Positions 8,976-17,677 of a stretch of DNA of 64,000 bases are shown here, in pieces. The translations under genes and the position numbers were made by a program. Under the pieces are notes generated by a model, which saw nothing but the letters and a program-made list of their open reading frames with translations, did not search any database and was not told where the DNA came from. The DNA is taken from the NCBI GenBank assembly GCA_023665805.1, contig JAMPDJ010000012.1, positions 27,518 to 91,517 on the forward strand, given 5' to 3'. The stretch comes from Bacteroides sp. Lineage in GTDB: Bacteria; Bacteroidota; Bacteroidia; Bacteroidales; Bacteroidaceae. Every line of letters starts with the position of its first letter. The first letter of the stretch is position 1.

Positions 8976-10223
8976 TTATGCCCTTAAGAAGCGTTTTTTA
9001 GTATATCTATCGTATAAAAACAGCCCCAAAATGATATAGACTGACATTTGAGACGTTTGATGCTCACCATTGGGTGATATATAACTAACAAACAGGTATC
9101 CTGTAAAAGTAGCCAGTGTGGTAATATCAACAAATGACTTCCAACTGAAGTTTCTTAATACAAAAATTACAGGTAGAACGAACAATATAATTCCAAGGAT
9201 TCCAGATTCACTCATACGAGTCCAAATAGAATTCTCAAAATGTCTTCCGACTCTTTCTGTTGGTAGAGCTTTTTGAGCATGAACATAACCTATACCTTCG
9301 CCAATAGCTATGCGTTTCACGTCAAAGTCCAAGAGACAATACTCCATTCCCTCTCGCCACCATTGATACCTTACATCTTCTGCAATAGACTCATCTGAAA
9401 ATCTCTCTTCATACGCAGAGTTGCTATAAAGCTGATTCATTATAGTGGGTGCTGCCATTGAAACTGTTAAGGCTAATAAAAGAATGGATGAGGAGCCTTT
9501 ACTAGTAAAAAATGAATAGACAATAGAAGCGATAAAGACAAGAGCTAAAACAAAAACAATCTGACGGGAACCTGTGAACCAAGCGCCTATGATAAATGAA
9601 ATGGCAATTAGGAGTAATACATATCTTATTGTCGCTGATGAAGTAGAAAGAAACTCCTTCATACACATCATCATACACAGTGCGTAGTACACGCCAAAAG
9701 TAGTTGGTGCTTCTGCAAGGAAACAATATCGTCCCATCTCTACCAGCCCATTTGGGTCTTCACCGATAACCTTGAATGTTGAAGTAAAGATTCCTCCAGA
9801 CATAAAGTCCAATAGCAGGCCACCAGTTTGGAATAATCCAAGGAATATAAAGAACCAGTTAATTTTTCTCTCTGACCAACCACTATTAGAAGCGACAAAT
9901 GGAAATATTATAAAAGGTAGGCCAGAAAAATAGGCCCACCATGTGTATGCGATTCTAACAAGATTAAAATGATCTATAAAAATTGTCAGGAAAGAAAAGA
10001 TAATAACTATAAAGAAAAACAACTTAACTTTAGATACATATCGAGATAGAGGCTGATAATTAATGTATTTAAGTTCTTTGGTCATAAAATAAAGACCAAC
10101 TATAAATATCAATTGCCTCCATATACTCAAATGTAGCTTTGCAAATACGAAATTAGAAAATGCTCCATTTGCCAAAAGGAATATAGATATGATATAAAAA
10201 TATAATATTTTCTTACTTTTCAT
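8976..10223 (-). CDS. wzy: O-antigen/capsule polymerase, Wzy-like
   Basis: This 415-residue protein is almost entirely hydrophobic helices (about 10-12 segments) with one larger outside loop near residues 250-330 containing NQLYSNSAYEERFSDES and EGIGYVHAQKALP. That layout is typical of Wzy and O-antigen ligase (Wzy_C) proteins. The motif GAWFTGSRQIVFVLALV resembles the TGSR segment of O-antigen ligase/polymerase families. Sequence alone does not separate polymerase from ligase, but in a locus with its own flippase and glycosyltransferases the polymerase role is more likely. Overlaps the upstream GT2 gene by 4 bases. Confidence 0.75.
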   Translation of the reverse strand: MKSKKILYFYIISIFLLANGAFSNFVFAKLHLSIWRQLIFIVGLYFMTKELKYINYQPLSRYVSKVKLFFFIVIIFSFLTIFIDHFNLVRIAYTWWAYFSGLPFIIFPFVASNSGWSERKINWFFIFLGLFQTGGLLLDFMSGGIFTSTFKVIGEDPNGLVEMGRYCFLAEAPTTFGVYYALCMMMCMKEFLSTSSATIRYVLLLIAISFIIGAWFTGSRQIVFVLALVFIASIVYSFFTSKGSSSILLLALTVSMAAPTIMNQLYSNSAYEERFSDESIAEDVRYQWWREGMEYCLLDFDVKRIAIGEGIGYVHAQKALPTERVGRHFENSIWTRMSESGILGIILFVLPVIFVLRNFSWKSFVDITTLATFTGYLFVSYISPNGEHQTSQMSVYIILGLFLYDRYTKKRFLRA

Positions 10224-11173
10224 GACAATTTAATTAATGCTCTCAAAAGCAATGGGTCAATTAATAACATCACTAAACGAATAGTATGTTTTATACTAAA
10301 TGTCTCCGAGAATAAATATCTCACCATCCTCTTTTTATTCTTAAATGAACGAAGTGTTGAATAGACTTGCTTTTCATCCAACTTTGATTTATAGTCTCCA
10401 ACGACCTGAAACACAAGCATGTTTGCATTCAGAAACCTAACATCCATATTTTTTTCAACATCCAGTTCCTCAGAATGTTCTATTCCAGCCATCACACCAT
10501 TAAAGTTTCGTATAGTGCATTGTGAAGTTATTGAACCTTCACGCTTTTGCAAATAGTAATACAGTGGCTCATCAATATAAAACACCTCTGAACAGGCATT
10601 CATTACATCAAGAAAATAAGGATTATCTTCGTGAAGTATCCCTTCGACAAATCTTATATTGTTTTTCTCAAGAAAAGAACGCCTATAGATTTTTTGGGGG
10701 GCGGGTATTATATTAAACTGCTTTGCCCCCAATGTCGCATGTAAGAAACTCTCCCTCTCATATCTACCTTCTTGCAATCCATTAAGTTTTACTTGTTGTT
10801 CCTTTTCTGAATAATAGTGCATCATTGGAAATGCTATAACATCATATTCTCCGATGTGCTTGGATAGTATGCTCAATGCATTGGGAGAGTACCAATCATC
10901 ACCATCAAGGAACAAAATATAATCCCCCTTTGCATGGTCAGCTCCATAATTACGTGTATTAGACAAACCACCATTAGGTTTGTCTATTATTGTGAGATTT
11001 GAAACCTCCTTGTATTTTTTGATATACTCTAATGTATCATCCGTTGAGCCATCATTGATTACTATAACCTCGTAGTCATCTTTATGCACATTAACTTGGT
11101 TGATGCAACTTTCTATGGCCTTACATATTATTTCGCCCAAGTTGTAACATGCTATTATTATACTGAATTTCAT
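10220..11173 (-). CDS. Glycosyltransferase family 2
   Basis: This 317-residue GT-A enzyme starts MKFSIIIACYNLGEIICKAI, with VINDGSTDDTL near residue 38-48 and LFLDGDDWY near residue 90 (the D-x-D type metal/nucleotide site). FVEGILHEDNPYFLD follows, with the acidic ED pair typical of the catalytic base region. The C-terminal hydrophobic stretch (RLVMLLIDPLLLRALI) could anchor it to the membrane. It is coupled to the Wzy-like gene (ATGA overlap) and lies 3 bases after the pyruvyltransferase stop. It belongs to the same assembly line as the other transferases here. Confidence 0.9.
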   Translation of the reverse strand: MKFSIIIACYNLGEIICKAIESCINQVNVHKDDYEVIVINDGSTDDTLEYIKKYKEVSNLTIIDKPNGGLSNTRNYGADHAKGDYILFLDGDDWYSPNALSILSKHIGEYDVIAFPMMHYYSEKEQQVKLNGLQEGRYERESFLHATLGAKQFNIIPAPQKIYRRSFLEKNNIRFVEGILHEDNPYFLDVMNACSEVFYIDEPLYYYLQKREGSITSQCTIRNFNGVMAGIEHSEELDVEKNMDVRFLNANMLVFQVVGDYKSKLDEKQVYSTLRSFKNKKRMVRYLFSETFSIKHTIRLVMLLIDPLLLRALIKLS

Positions 11174-11176
11174 ATC

Positions 11177-12310
11177 TTATGCTAAACTTTTATACAAATA
11201 CTGTATAGATTCATTTCTAAGTTTCTCAATTTCCACAGAGGCTGGAGCAGACATATTAAGGCTATATGAATCAGGATCATCATCACATACAACTGCTCTT
11301 TCGGTTGTGTTTGTAACCTTAAGAATGTTATATACTCTAGAATCCGAGTTGCCTATTTCTTTTATCACAGAGATAAAAGGTCTCTGAAAATTAAGAGAAA
11401 ATGCTGTGCCATGGAAAGAATCCGTCATCACAAAAGACGCATTCTTAAATAGCCATAAGAATTCTGCAGGGCCTAAATCCTGTATCTTCAACTCACCGAA
11501 AGGTGCATTGTATTTTCCTCTGCGAGAATTAAAGAATACTACTGGAAGTTTCAATTCATTTGCGACCTTGTCTATATGTTTATATATGCTGGGATATGGA
11601 TCATACGCATACCCCATAACATAAACCAAAATATACTTCTTGCCCGTATGTAAAACTGAGTCCTCTGCGATCTTACCCCACTGCTCTTTGCTAAGAAGCA
11701 AGGTAGGATCACAACAAACAGTTGCATCTTTATTTGTTAATTCGTTAACCAACTGCTTTCCAGATTCTTCACGCACTGATATACTATCATACTTCGAGAG
11801 ACACCGAGCATAATCTCTCTTAAGAAAAAACGGGATACTATTGGTAGAAAAGCTTGATGCATAACTAATTCTTTTTGCATTCTCGGGGACAAAATCCAAT
11901 AAATAGGATGTATCAAAACCTATATATTGAGGATTCCAAACCTGATCACTACCAGTAATATAAATGTCAAACAAAGGTGTATGCTCATATAAGGATTTAC
12001 GAGATGTGTAAACAGACTTAGTACATCGAAAATACTTATCGTAAAAAGAATTGTATAGCGTAGTATGTTTACTTTTCATTAATTTTACTTTAACCAACTG
12101 CGCTACTAAACGGATGGCTCCTTTTATATCCAAAGACTTGACATCCTTAACACAGCCAGCAAACGCTGAGTGCTCTATGTTAGGATATTGGTAATCTATA
12201 AGCTTTACAGCAAACCCCATATCCTCTACTGTGCGTTGCAATGCATAAGCTTGAAGGGCTGATCCTGCATTCCAAACTTTATGCATAGTTATTATACCAA
12301 CAGTTTTCAT
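11177..12310 (-). CDS. Polysaccharide pyruvyl transferase family protein (second copy)
   Basis: This 377-residue protein is of the same family as the gene at 2554-3708, with the same landmarks: MKTVGIITMHKVWNAGSALQ, YITGSDQVWNPQ and SFVMTDSFHGTAFSL. It would transfer pyruvate from phosphoenolpyruvate to a hexose in the repeat unit. The two copies differ over much of their length, so they are paralogs with probably different sugar targets, not a recent duplication. It starts inside the stop of the FrhB-like gene (4-base ATGA overlap), so the two products are expected in matched amounts. Confidence 0.88.
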   Translation of the reverse strand: MKTVGIITMHKVWNAGSALQAYALQRTVEDMGFAVKLIDYQYPNIEHSAFAGCVKDVKSLDIKGAIRLVAQLVKVKLMKSKHTTLYNSFYDKYFRCTKSVYTSRKSLYEHTPLFDIYITGSDQVWNPQYIGFDTSYLLDFVPENAKRISYASSFSTNSIPFFLKRDYARCLSKYDSISVREESGKQLVNELTNKDATVCCDPTLLLSKEQWGKIAEDSVLHTGKKYILVYVMGYAYDPYPSIYKHIDKVANELKLPVVFFNSRRGKYNAPFGELKIQDLGPAEFLWLFKNASFVMTDSFHGTAFSLNFQRPFISVIKEIGNSDSRVYNILKVTNTTERAVVCDDDPDSYSLNMSAPASVEIEKLRNESIQYLYKSLA

Positions 12311-13464
12311 ATATGTAGGATTTTCTTTATTTTTGTAGGATTTTCAATTATTCGGAGGACCTGTCTATACATAGTGCGTATTTTTAGGCCAAACTCTATG
12401 AATTTCAAATTAGCATTCGGCTTTCGGAGATGAGACATTACATAACGATAATCCTTAGCGTGTTGTGCATTCTTCTTCATCTGTCCTTCTGCAACCACCT
12501 CAAACGGATGCTCAATGAGCGTAACGTCTTTCAACCCCTCAACTAGTTCACGGCCTTTCTCGGTGAAAGCGATGAGCGCACTTACACCTTTCTGATCGTT
12601 CTTGTAAGTGTCGCCCCAGAGGTCACCAATGCGGATGTCGGCACTACTGTGGTCATATTTATACTTACATTGCTCTTCGCATTGAGGGCCAAGTGCCACA
12701 TCACCTAGGAATAATTTATAAAACAAATCACCCTTAGATCGCCACGATGTCACCGAACCCTTACTCCCGTTCATCTGCATCGTCCAACTGTCTTGCCACC
12801 CTGTAGGCTTATTTATCCAACTTGCATAAGTAACATTTCCAATCTTTGGTTCGAGCATCTTGATATACGCTTTCCAAGCGTGCATCGAAGGCACGCAATG
12901 ACAGAAAAAATCAAGCAGAATGAAGTTGTCTTCACAACGGAACTTGCGAATCATTATGCGGAATGAGTCAATCTGGCAAGGAGTACCCGTAACTATATAT
13001 TTCTGCCCTTTGCGCTCAATCTGACGGAATGCATAAACCGTATAGCTTTGGATGTACTTGCTGCCGATAGATGCAATGAACTCCTCAACTGTGGTGGCAA
13101 TATAGTGCTCTGCACGCTGATGATTAACATCATATCGGCAACCTACGGCTTTATAACCTTGCTCTATCAGTTGCTTGCCAATTTGGAAGCCAATCCCCCC
13201 ACTAGAGCACTTCCTGCGTATACTTTCGTCATTACTCCATGCCGCCCAACTCTTAATGGGAGTTGCATCAGCATTTGCCAATTCTGTATGTGAAAAGGCG
13301 CACACATCGACACAGATTCCGCAATGCGTACATTGGTTTTCATCCGTTATCCGAGGCTCATAGAAGCCATCGTGGTTAAGCTCAATCGCAATAATCTTTT
13401 TGCCACAGCTGGCAGCACATACGCCACAGCCGTAACAATTTTTTATATCAGAGATATTATTCAT
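12307..13464 (-). CDS. FrhB/FdhB-family ferredoxin-domain protein (second copy)
   Basis: With the start at the ATG of 13464 the protein has 385 residues. It begins with two 4Fe-4S motifs: cysteines 10/13/16/20 (CYGCGVCAASC) and 45/48/51/55 (CTHCGICVDVC). FrhB_FdhB domains follow (KCSSGGIGFQIGKQL, VTGTPCQIDSFR, DFFCHCVPSMHAW). The frame stays open 44 codons upstream, but that part overlaps the flippase and has no family features; the 13464 ATG gives a 4-base ATGA overlap with the flippase stop. The reaction in capsule synthesis is not known. Its pairing with a pyruvyltransferase repeats that at 1350-3708. Confidence 0.86.
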   Translation of the reverse strand: MNNISDIKNCYGCGVCAASCGKKIIAIELNHDGFYEPRITDENQCTHCGICVDVCAFSHTELANADATPIKSWAAWSNDESIRRKCSSGGIGFQIGKQLIEQGYKAVGCRYDVNHQRAEHYIATTVEEFIASIGSKYIQSYTVYAFRQIERKGQKYIVTGTPCQIDSFRIMIRKFRCEDNFILLDFFCHCVPSMHAWKAYIKMLEPKIGNVTYASWINKPTGWQDSWTMQMNGSKGSVTSWRSKGDLFYKLFLGDVALGPQCEEQCKYKYDHSSADIRIGDLWGDTYKNDQKGVSALIAFTEKGRELVEGLKDVTLIEHPFEVVAEGQMKKNAQHAKDYRYVMSHLRKPNANLKFIEFGLKIRTMYRQVLRIIENPTKIKKILHI

Positions 13465-14996
13465 CTTATCTTTTGAATGAATGTCTTCATTTTTATTGTA
13501 AAAAACTGCCTTTCGTTTCTTGTCAATCCCAATGTCCAAACAGACAATAAAGTAGAACAAATAGAAGCTGCACAAACTATAATAAACGAAGACCATGATT
13601 CAGGAAGTACGCAATAAAATACAACAGGTATTATCAATGATACTGTGCTTGTAAGCGATATTTTAACGAGTACCTCCTTTACGTATTTCACTTGTGAAAA
13701 ATTAATTAGTTTACTTGTTATACTAATTCTCGCAACTTGTGCTATGCATTCAAAGGCAAGGTGGACCGCAAATACAACCCATGCATCAACTCCAAGATAC
13801 AAAAATAAATACGACACTGGAAGAATTAGTAGCATTACTACTGCAACGACACTCTCGTATTGCCATATTTTACCGGAAGCTTTTACAGAAATAATAAGTG
13901 GATTCGCAAAAGAATTAATCCAAGTTGTTATGAATATCAATCGCAAAAATACAACCGTATAATCAGGAACAACTCCAAGCCACATACGCAAAATAGGTTC
14001 TGCTTCAAGCACAAACGGTAGTGATATAATCAGCAAGAGATAAAAGGAGAATCTGGAACTTCTAAAAACTAAACTATGCATTTCCTCTAATTGTCCTGCT
14101 GCATAGGTCTTGGTTATCTGAGGATTGATGGCAGTCTGAAAGTTTGCAACAAAAGTATTTACTGCTCCTTGTACTTGCAATGCTATACCTCTTGCTGCAT
14201 TAACTGCTGGCATAAAGAAAGTTCCTAATAGCAAATTAAGTCCTTGCGTATATGTGAGGTATGAAACATTACCTAAGATACTCCAACTAGCAAATGAGCC
14301 GATTTCTTTAATTCTGGTTTTATCTATTCTTAAGGTAAAACAAACTTCCTCAAAGTGTTTTTTACAATAAATATAGTACAATAACTGAATTGATATCTGA
14401 GTAAGCAAAATCAATGCACCATATACAATAAGTTTGTCAAAAAACGTAAGCATCAGAGAATATACTATCAATAACTTTAATACGGCTTCTACAATAGAAA
14501 TCATAGCAAATGCACTCATTCTTTCATGTGCAACAATCTCTGCGTTGAACGGAACCGATATTATCATTACAATTGTAGATAATATGCAGAACTGAAAAAC
14601 CCATATTGCAGCAGAAAGTCTATCGCTCGGTATAACCAGTTTGTTTGCAATAAACCAAGTTCCAGCGACATCGGCTATCGTTGCAATAATTAAAGCTATT
14701 AATATATGCAATAGTAAGCATGTAGAAAAGACAGACTTGGTATTAGCTTCGGGGCCTTTTCCTAACTCGAATGTTATAAATCTTTGGGTTGCAGTGGATA
14801 GTGAAGAACTCACAAAGCCAAACATGGCAATTACGCCTCCAACAAGATTGTATATGCCATAGTCCTCTATGCCTAACACTTGGAGAATAACTCTTGAAGT
14901 AAAAAGAGTTATTCCCATAGTTAATATCATTCGCACATAAAGCAGAAGTGTATTCTTAGCAATACGTTTGTTGTTTGAAAGAGTAGATTCATCCAT
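13461..14996 (-). CDS. wzx: Polysaccharide flippase (Wzx/MATE-like)
   Basis: From the ATG at 14996 this is a 511-residue membrane protein with about 12-14 helices. It begins RIAKNTLLLYVRMILTMGITLFTSRVILQVLGIEDYG in two parts, the opening typical of the polysaccharide biosynthesis / oligosaccharide flippase family; GLNLLLGTFFMPAVNAARGIALQVQG is also characteristic. It moves the lipid-linked repeat unit across the inner membrane. The frame is open 33 codons further up, through the G11 tract in the upstream acyltransferase, with no stop in between. The chosen start gives an 8-base overlap with the acyltransferase stop. Confidence 0.9.
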   Translation of the reverse strand: MDESTLSNNKRIAKNTLLLYVRMILTMGITLFTSRVILQVLGIEDYGIYNLVGGVIAMFGFVSSSLSTATQRFITFELGKGPEANTKSVFSTCLLLHILIALIIATIADVAGTWFIANKLVIPSDRLSAAIWVFQFCILSTIVMIISVPFNAEIVAHERMSAFAMISIVEAVLKLLIVYSLMLTFFDKLIVYGALILLTQISIQLLYYIYCKKHFEEVCFTLRIDKTRIKEIGSFASWSILGNVSYLTYTQGLNLLLGTFFMPAVNAARGIALQVQGAVNTFVANFQTAINPQITKTYAAGQLEEMHSLVFRSSRFSFYLLLIISLPFVLEAEPILRMWLGVVPDYTVVFLRLIFITTWINSFANPLIISVKASGKIWQYESVVAVVMLLILPVSYLFLYLGVDAWVVFAVHLAFECIAQVARISITSKLINFSQVKYVKEVLVKISLTSTVSLIIPVVFYCVLPESWSSFIIVCAASICSTLLSVWTLGLTRNERQFFTIKMKTFIQKIR

Positions 14997-16074
14997 TTTT
15001 CCTATATATTTTAAGCAATAAATTATAGATGCACATTCTTCCTTTATCCAACAAAATCCCCCCCCCCCATACAGACAATATAAATAATACGACATCTATA
15101 GTACCTGTTATAAATGGTTGCCTGGTGTAGTATAAATGATTTATCGTTGAACGGTATAAAGGCAGTCTAATGGATACATGTTCATGAAGTAAATAAACTG
15201 CAAAACAACTTGATGCCACCCAATTTATTAGATTACTTTGAAACCTAAATTTAGAGAAGCCTAATAGCAGGAATACTGAGGCTGCTATTACAAAAGGAGA
15301 AGCGTAACTGAAGAATCCTATTATAGCTATAATGCCACCATGACTAAAAAAGGCAACGAAAGATAGTATTATGGTCAAAACCAAATAAACTATAACATCA
15401 TGACTGCCCCTTAGGGATGCCCATACAGGTTGGTATATTCGTACATAACGAGTAAGCATATATATTAAAATGAATGAGATCGTTGAATACCCTGCTTTAA
15501 TTTCTGTAGATAATGTAGGAAATACCCATGCAGCTAACGACTGTATGCAAAATGCAGTGATTAGAAAAAGCTTAAATTGTTTTTTTGGTGAATTCTCGCA
15601 AAATGAGTTTAATACTGGCGAAAATATATATAGTAAAAGATAACAGTCAACAAACCAATAATTTCTGCTACCTAACAACAGACCATCTGTCATAAGATTG
15701 GAAATGGAAAAATCCTTAATATTTGCTATGATAGCAATGATAAATCCTAATATAGAAAAGAATAACACCTGAAATAAAAAAGACAGAATGCCTTTGATCG
15801 AAAATTTAATTCCAAACCATCCTGATATCATTACAAAAACATTGACAGAAACAACACTCAATGCTTTGATCACCCCCAGTAGGTAATACTCCATTCCCAT
15901 TGCATTGGTTTGGTCTGGGTAGCCCACAGCCAATGTTGCATGCGTTAGCATTACAAAGAACATAGATATTATTCTTAGTAATTCTATGTTGGATTGGCGT
16001 ATTTTGATTTTTGGCAAGATATCACATTGTTGTGACATCTGAATACTTTTCTTATTAGATGAATTGTCTGACAT
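14989..16074 (-). CDS. Acyltransferase family 3 with an internal G11 tract (possibly phase-variable)
   Basis: This is a multi-pass O-acyltransferase of 361 residues from the ATG at 16074; a longer start at 16128 is possible. The family motif IELLRIISMFFVMLTHATLA lies near residue 30-50, and SVNVFVMISGWFGI follows. Near the C-terminus eleven Gs in a row (bases 15068-15058 on this strand) encode part of VWGGGILLDK. Tracts of this length slip easily, and loss of one G moves the reading frame into that of the downstream flippase with no stop before its ATG. This is the first capsule gene after the antiterminator and mobile-element remnants, and its expression state could change the surface acyl pattern. 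Confidence 0.87.
   Translation of the reverse strand: MSDNSSNKKSIQMSQQCDILPKIKIRQSNIELLRIISMFFVMLTHATLAVGYPDQTNAMGMEYYLLGVIKALSVVSVNVFVMISGWFGIKFSIKGILSFLFQVLFFSILGFIIAIIANIKDFSISNLMTDGLLLGSRNYWFVDCYLLLYIFSPVLNSFCENSPKKQFKLFLITAFCIQSLAAWVFPTLSTEIKAGYSTISFILIYMLTRYVRIYQPVWASLRGSHDVIVYLVLTIILSFVAFFSHGGIIAIIGFFSYASPFVIAASVFLLLGFSKFRFQSNLINWVASSCFAVYLLHEHVSIRLPLYRSTINHLYYTRQPFITGTIDVVLFILSVWGGGILLDKGRMCIYNLLLKIYRKNG
15058..15068 (-). repeat. G11 homopolymer (C11 on the plus strand)
   Basis: Eleven consecutive Cs on the plus strand inside the last 30 codons of the acyltransferase gene. It is the longest G/C homopolymer I found in the window; others reach 8. Such tracts are classical sites of slipped-strand mispairing. 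Confidence 0.95.
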
Positions 16075-16315
16075 CAATTTGTTGTTATAGTAGTTATATA
16101 ACTGTTTCTTAGCTTGAGCTGCAAGCAAAAAATACGATGAGGGATTAAGAATTAATGACTCCTTTGAGCATCCAACGCTTGTTTGGTATCATCTGAGATT
16201 GTATAATTCATTTTTCTACCAGCATTATTTAGATTTGAGGCGTTCTGTCAAGTATACATGGGTGTCCTTGTTTCTCTCGTTTGAGTTCAGCAAGTGGTGA
16301 TTTTGTGTTGTCTAT
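16075..16315. other. Non-coding stretch between the acyltransferase and the MITE
   Basis: AT-rich sequence upstream of the first capsule gene in the broken leader. I see no open frame with family features and no convincing TAnnTTTG promoter. It may hold remnants of whatever the mobile elements interrupted, and if the acyltransferase starts at 16128 its first 18 codons lie here. Bases 16307-16315 are the left copy of the MITE target duplication. Confidence 0.5.
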
Positions 16316-16581
16316 TATTGGTGTCCGGTAAACGTGTTTAACTGGCTATTCTGAGTGTTTTTGCAAATTGACAAGCCCCATATTTCAGTGATTGCGTAAG
16401 CTGTCCGACAAAATACTCTCCTTTCGTGCGGCATTTATTAACAAGGATGCCATATTTGACCAATTCAGGCTCTTCTAATGCATTTTTATCTCCAAATGGA
16501 GCCACTATACGTTTAGGACATCGACTGTCAGAGGAAAACAAAAACTCAAATAGAGCTTGATAGTTTTACCGGACACCAATA
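16316..16581. mobile_element. 266-bp MITE-like element with 17-bp terminal inverted repeats and 9-bp target duplication
   Basis: The ends are perfect 17-bp inverted repeats: TATTGGTGTCCGGTAAA at 16316-16332 and its complement at 16565-16581. They are flanked on both sides by the direct repeat GTTGTCTAT (16307-16315 and 16582-16590), a 9-bp target-site duplication that marks a real insertion. A 67-codon frame inside on the minus strand (16541-16338) ends just before the left end; I recognise no transposase in it. The element is too short to move by itself and would need a transposase in trans; a 9-bp duplication fits an IS4-like enzyme, but that is inference. Confidence 0.85.
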
Positions 16582-16679
16582 GTTGTCTATATCTATAGTA
16601 TTGTTATCGTTATGGTATATTGAGTAAGTGAAAGAATCTGAAATCTGGCCTCAAGGGCTTCATGTCAATATTATCCCTC

Positions 16680-17642
16680 TCACAATAACAAAAGAGAAAG
16701 GCCTGAAATCCGAATCTTGATACAAGTACCGCATTGTGTTGCCAGGTGTGGCTTCTAAAAGCCGATGGCATGAAGGAGAGGAAATAGCATTCAAAGTCGT
16801 ATAAGGTAATACTGCCGTGTACAATTGGGTGAAATGATATTACAAAGACGGAATGGATGTTCTCCAGGAGGGAAGGATTGCGAGGCCTTCCAACCGTTGA
16901 TGAACAAAGACGACACACCGATTGTGAAGGAAGTTCTAAATCAACATCGGAAGAGTATCAAGACCGCCAAGACTGAGTGTCGGGAATGCTTAAAGAGAGG
17001 GGTGAGAATATCACCTTCAGACGTTTTTAGACTTGCGGACTCAAGATACAAGCGTATAAGAAAATGTCCAAGGTGAAACGCCTTCGTCACAGTTTGTTGA
17101 AATCAAACGCTATCGCCTGCAAGAACTTGCAAATCTTTTGATTACAGGCGTAAACAATTGTTGCTTTGGAGATGAAAGTTTGTCTTTACAAGTGACTATG
17201 TGCCTTATGGCTGGCAATTCGATGATGAAGATGTTTTCGTGTCATCCCAAAACAAGGATAGGTCGGTATTTGGGTATCATATCTTCTGGTTGTAAATATG
17301 GAGTATTTGGTATAACAGATGTCATCATGGGAGAGGAACTCGCTGAGTGGCTTGAAGATTTCTCTTTGAAAATTAGCAAGCAGACTTTAGTGTTTATCGA
17401 CAACGCATCTATTCACCGTAAAGTGGAAGTCACAAAAAGAATATAGAAAAGGACGGGGCATATTTTATCTTCCCAATTGTTCTCTGAATCTCAATGTGGT
17501 AGAGGCGGTATGGCGCTTTCTAAAGAGAATGTGCCTTCCCACGCGTTACTATTGCAACAAGAGCGTGCTTGATGATACTATTCGCGAAATTTTGGATGGT
17601 ATCGGGAATAAGTATGTAATCAACTTTGCTCATACTGCCTAA
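16680..17642 (+). pseudogene. Degenerate IS630-family transposase
   Basis: Pieces of an IS630/Tc1-mariner-like DDE transposase occur in order but in changing frames. They are AVYNWVK...KDGMDVLQEGR (helix-turn-helix part, with an in-frame TGA), HRKSIKTAKTECRE, RYKRIRKCPR, LITGVNNCCFGDES (first catalytic Asp), GWQFDDEDVFVSSQ, TLVFIDNASIHRK (second Asp) and LPNCSLNLNVVEAVWRFLK, which carries the third acidic residue (the E of VVEAVW). At least four frameshifts or stops mean it is dead. It lies on the plus strand, antisense to the capsule transcript, between upxY and the first structural gene. I could not define its terminal repeats, so the limits are approximate. Confidence 0.8.
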
Positions 17643-17677
17643 TAGTTTGATTTTGACCTGACAAACTACTTGTCTCT

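Noticed and set aside
13465..13596. N-terminal extension of the FrhB-like protein
   Set aside because: 44 extra hydrophobic residues overlap the flippase gene; the ATG at 13464 gives the usual start just before the first cysteine motif.
16338..16541. 67-codon frame in the MITE as a real gene
   Set aside because: No recognised domain, no promoter or conserved start, and it lies wholly between the inverted repeats of a short non-autonomous element.
16680..17642. Functional IS630 element
   Set aside because: At least four frameshifts or stops between conserved blocks, and no clear terminal repeats.
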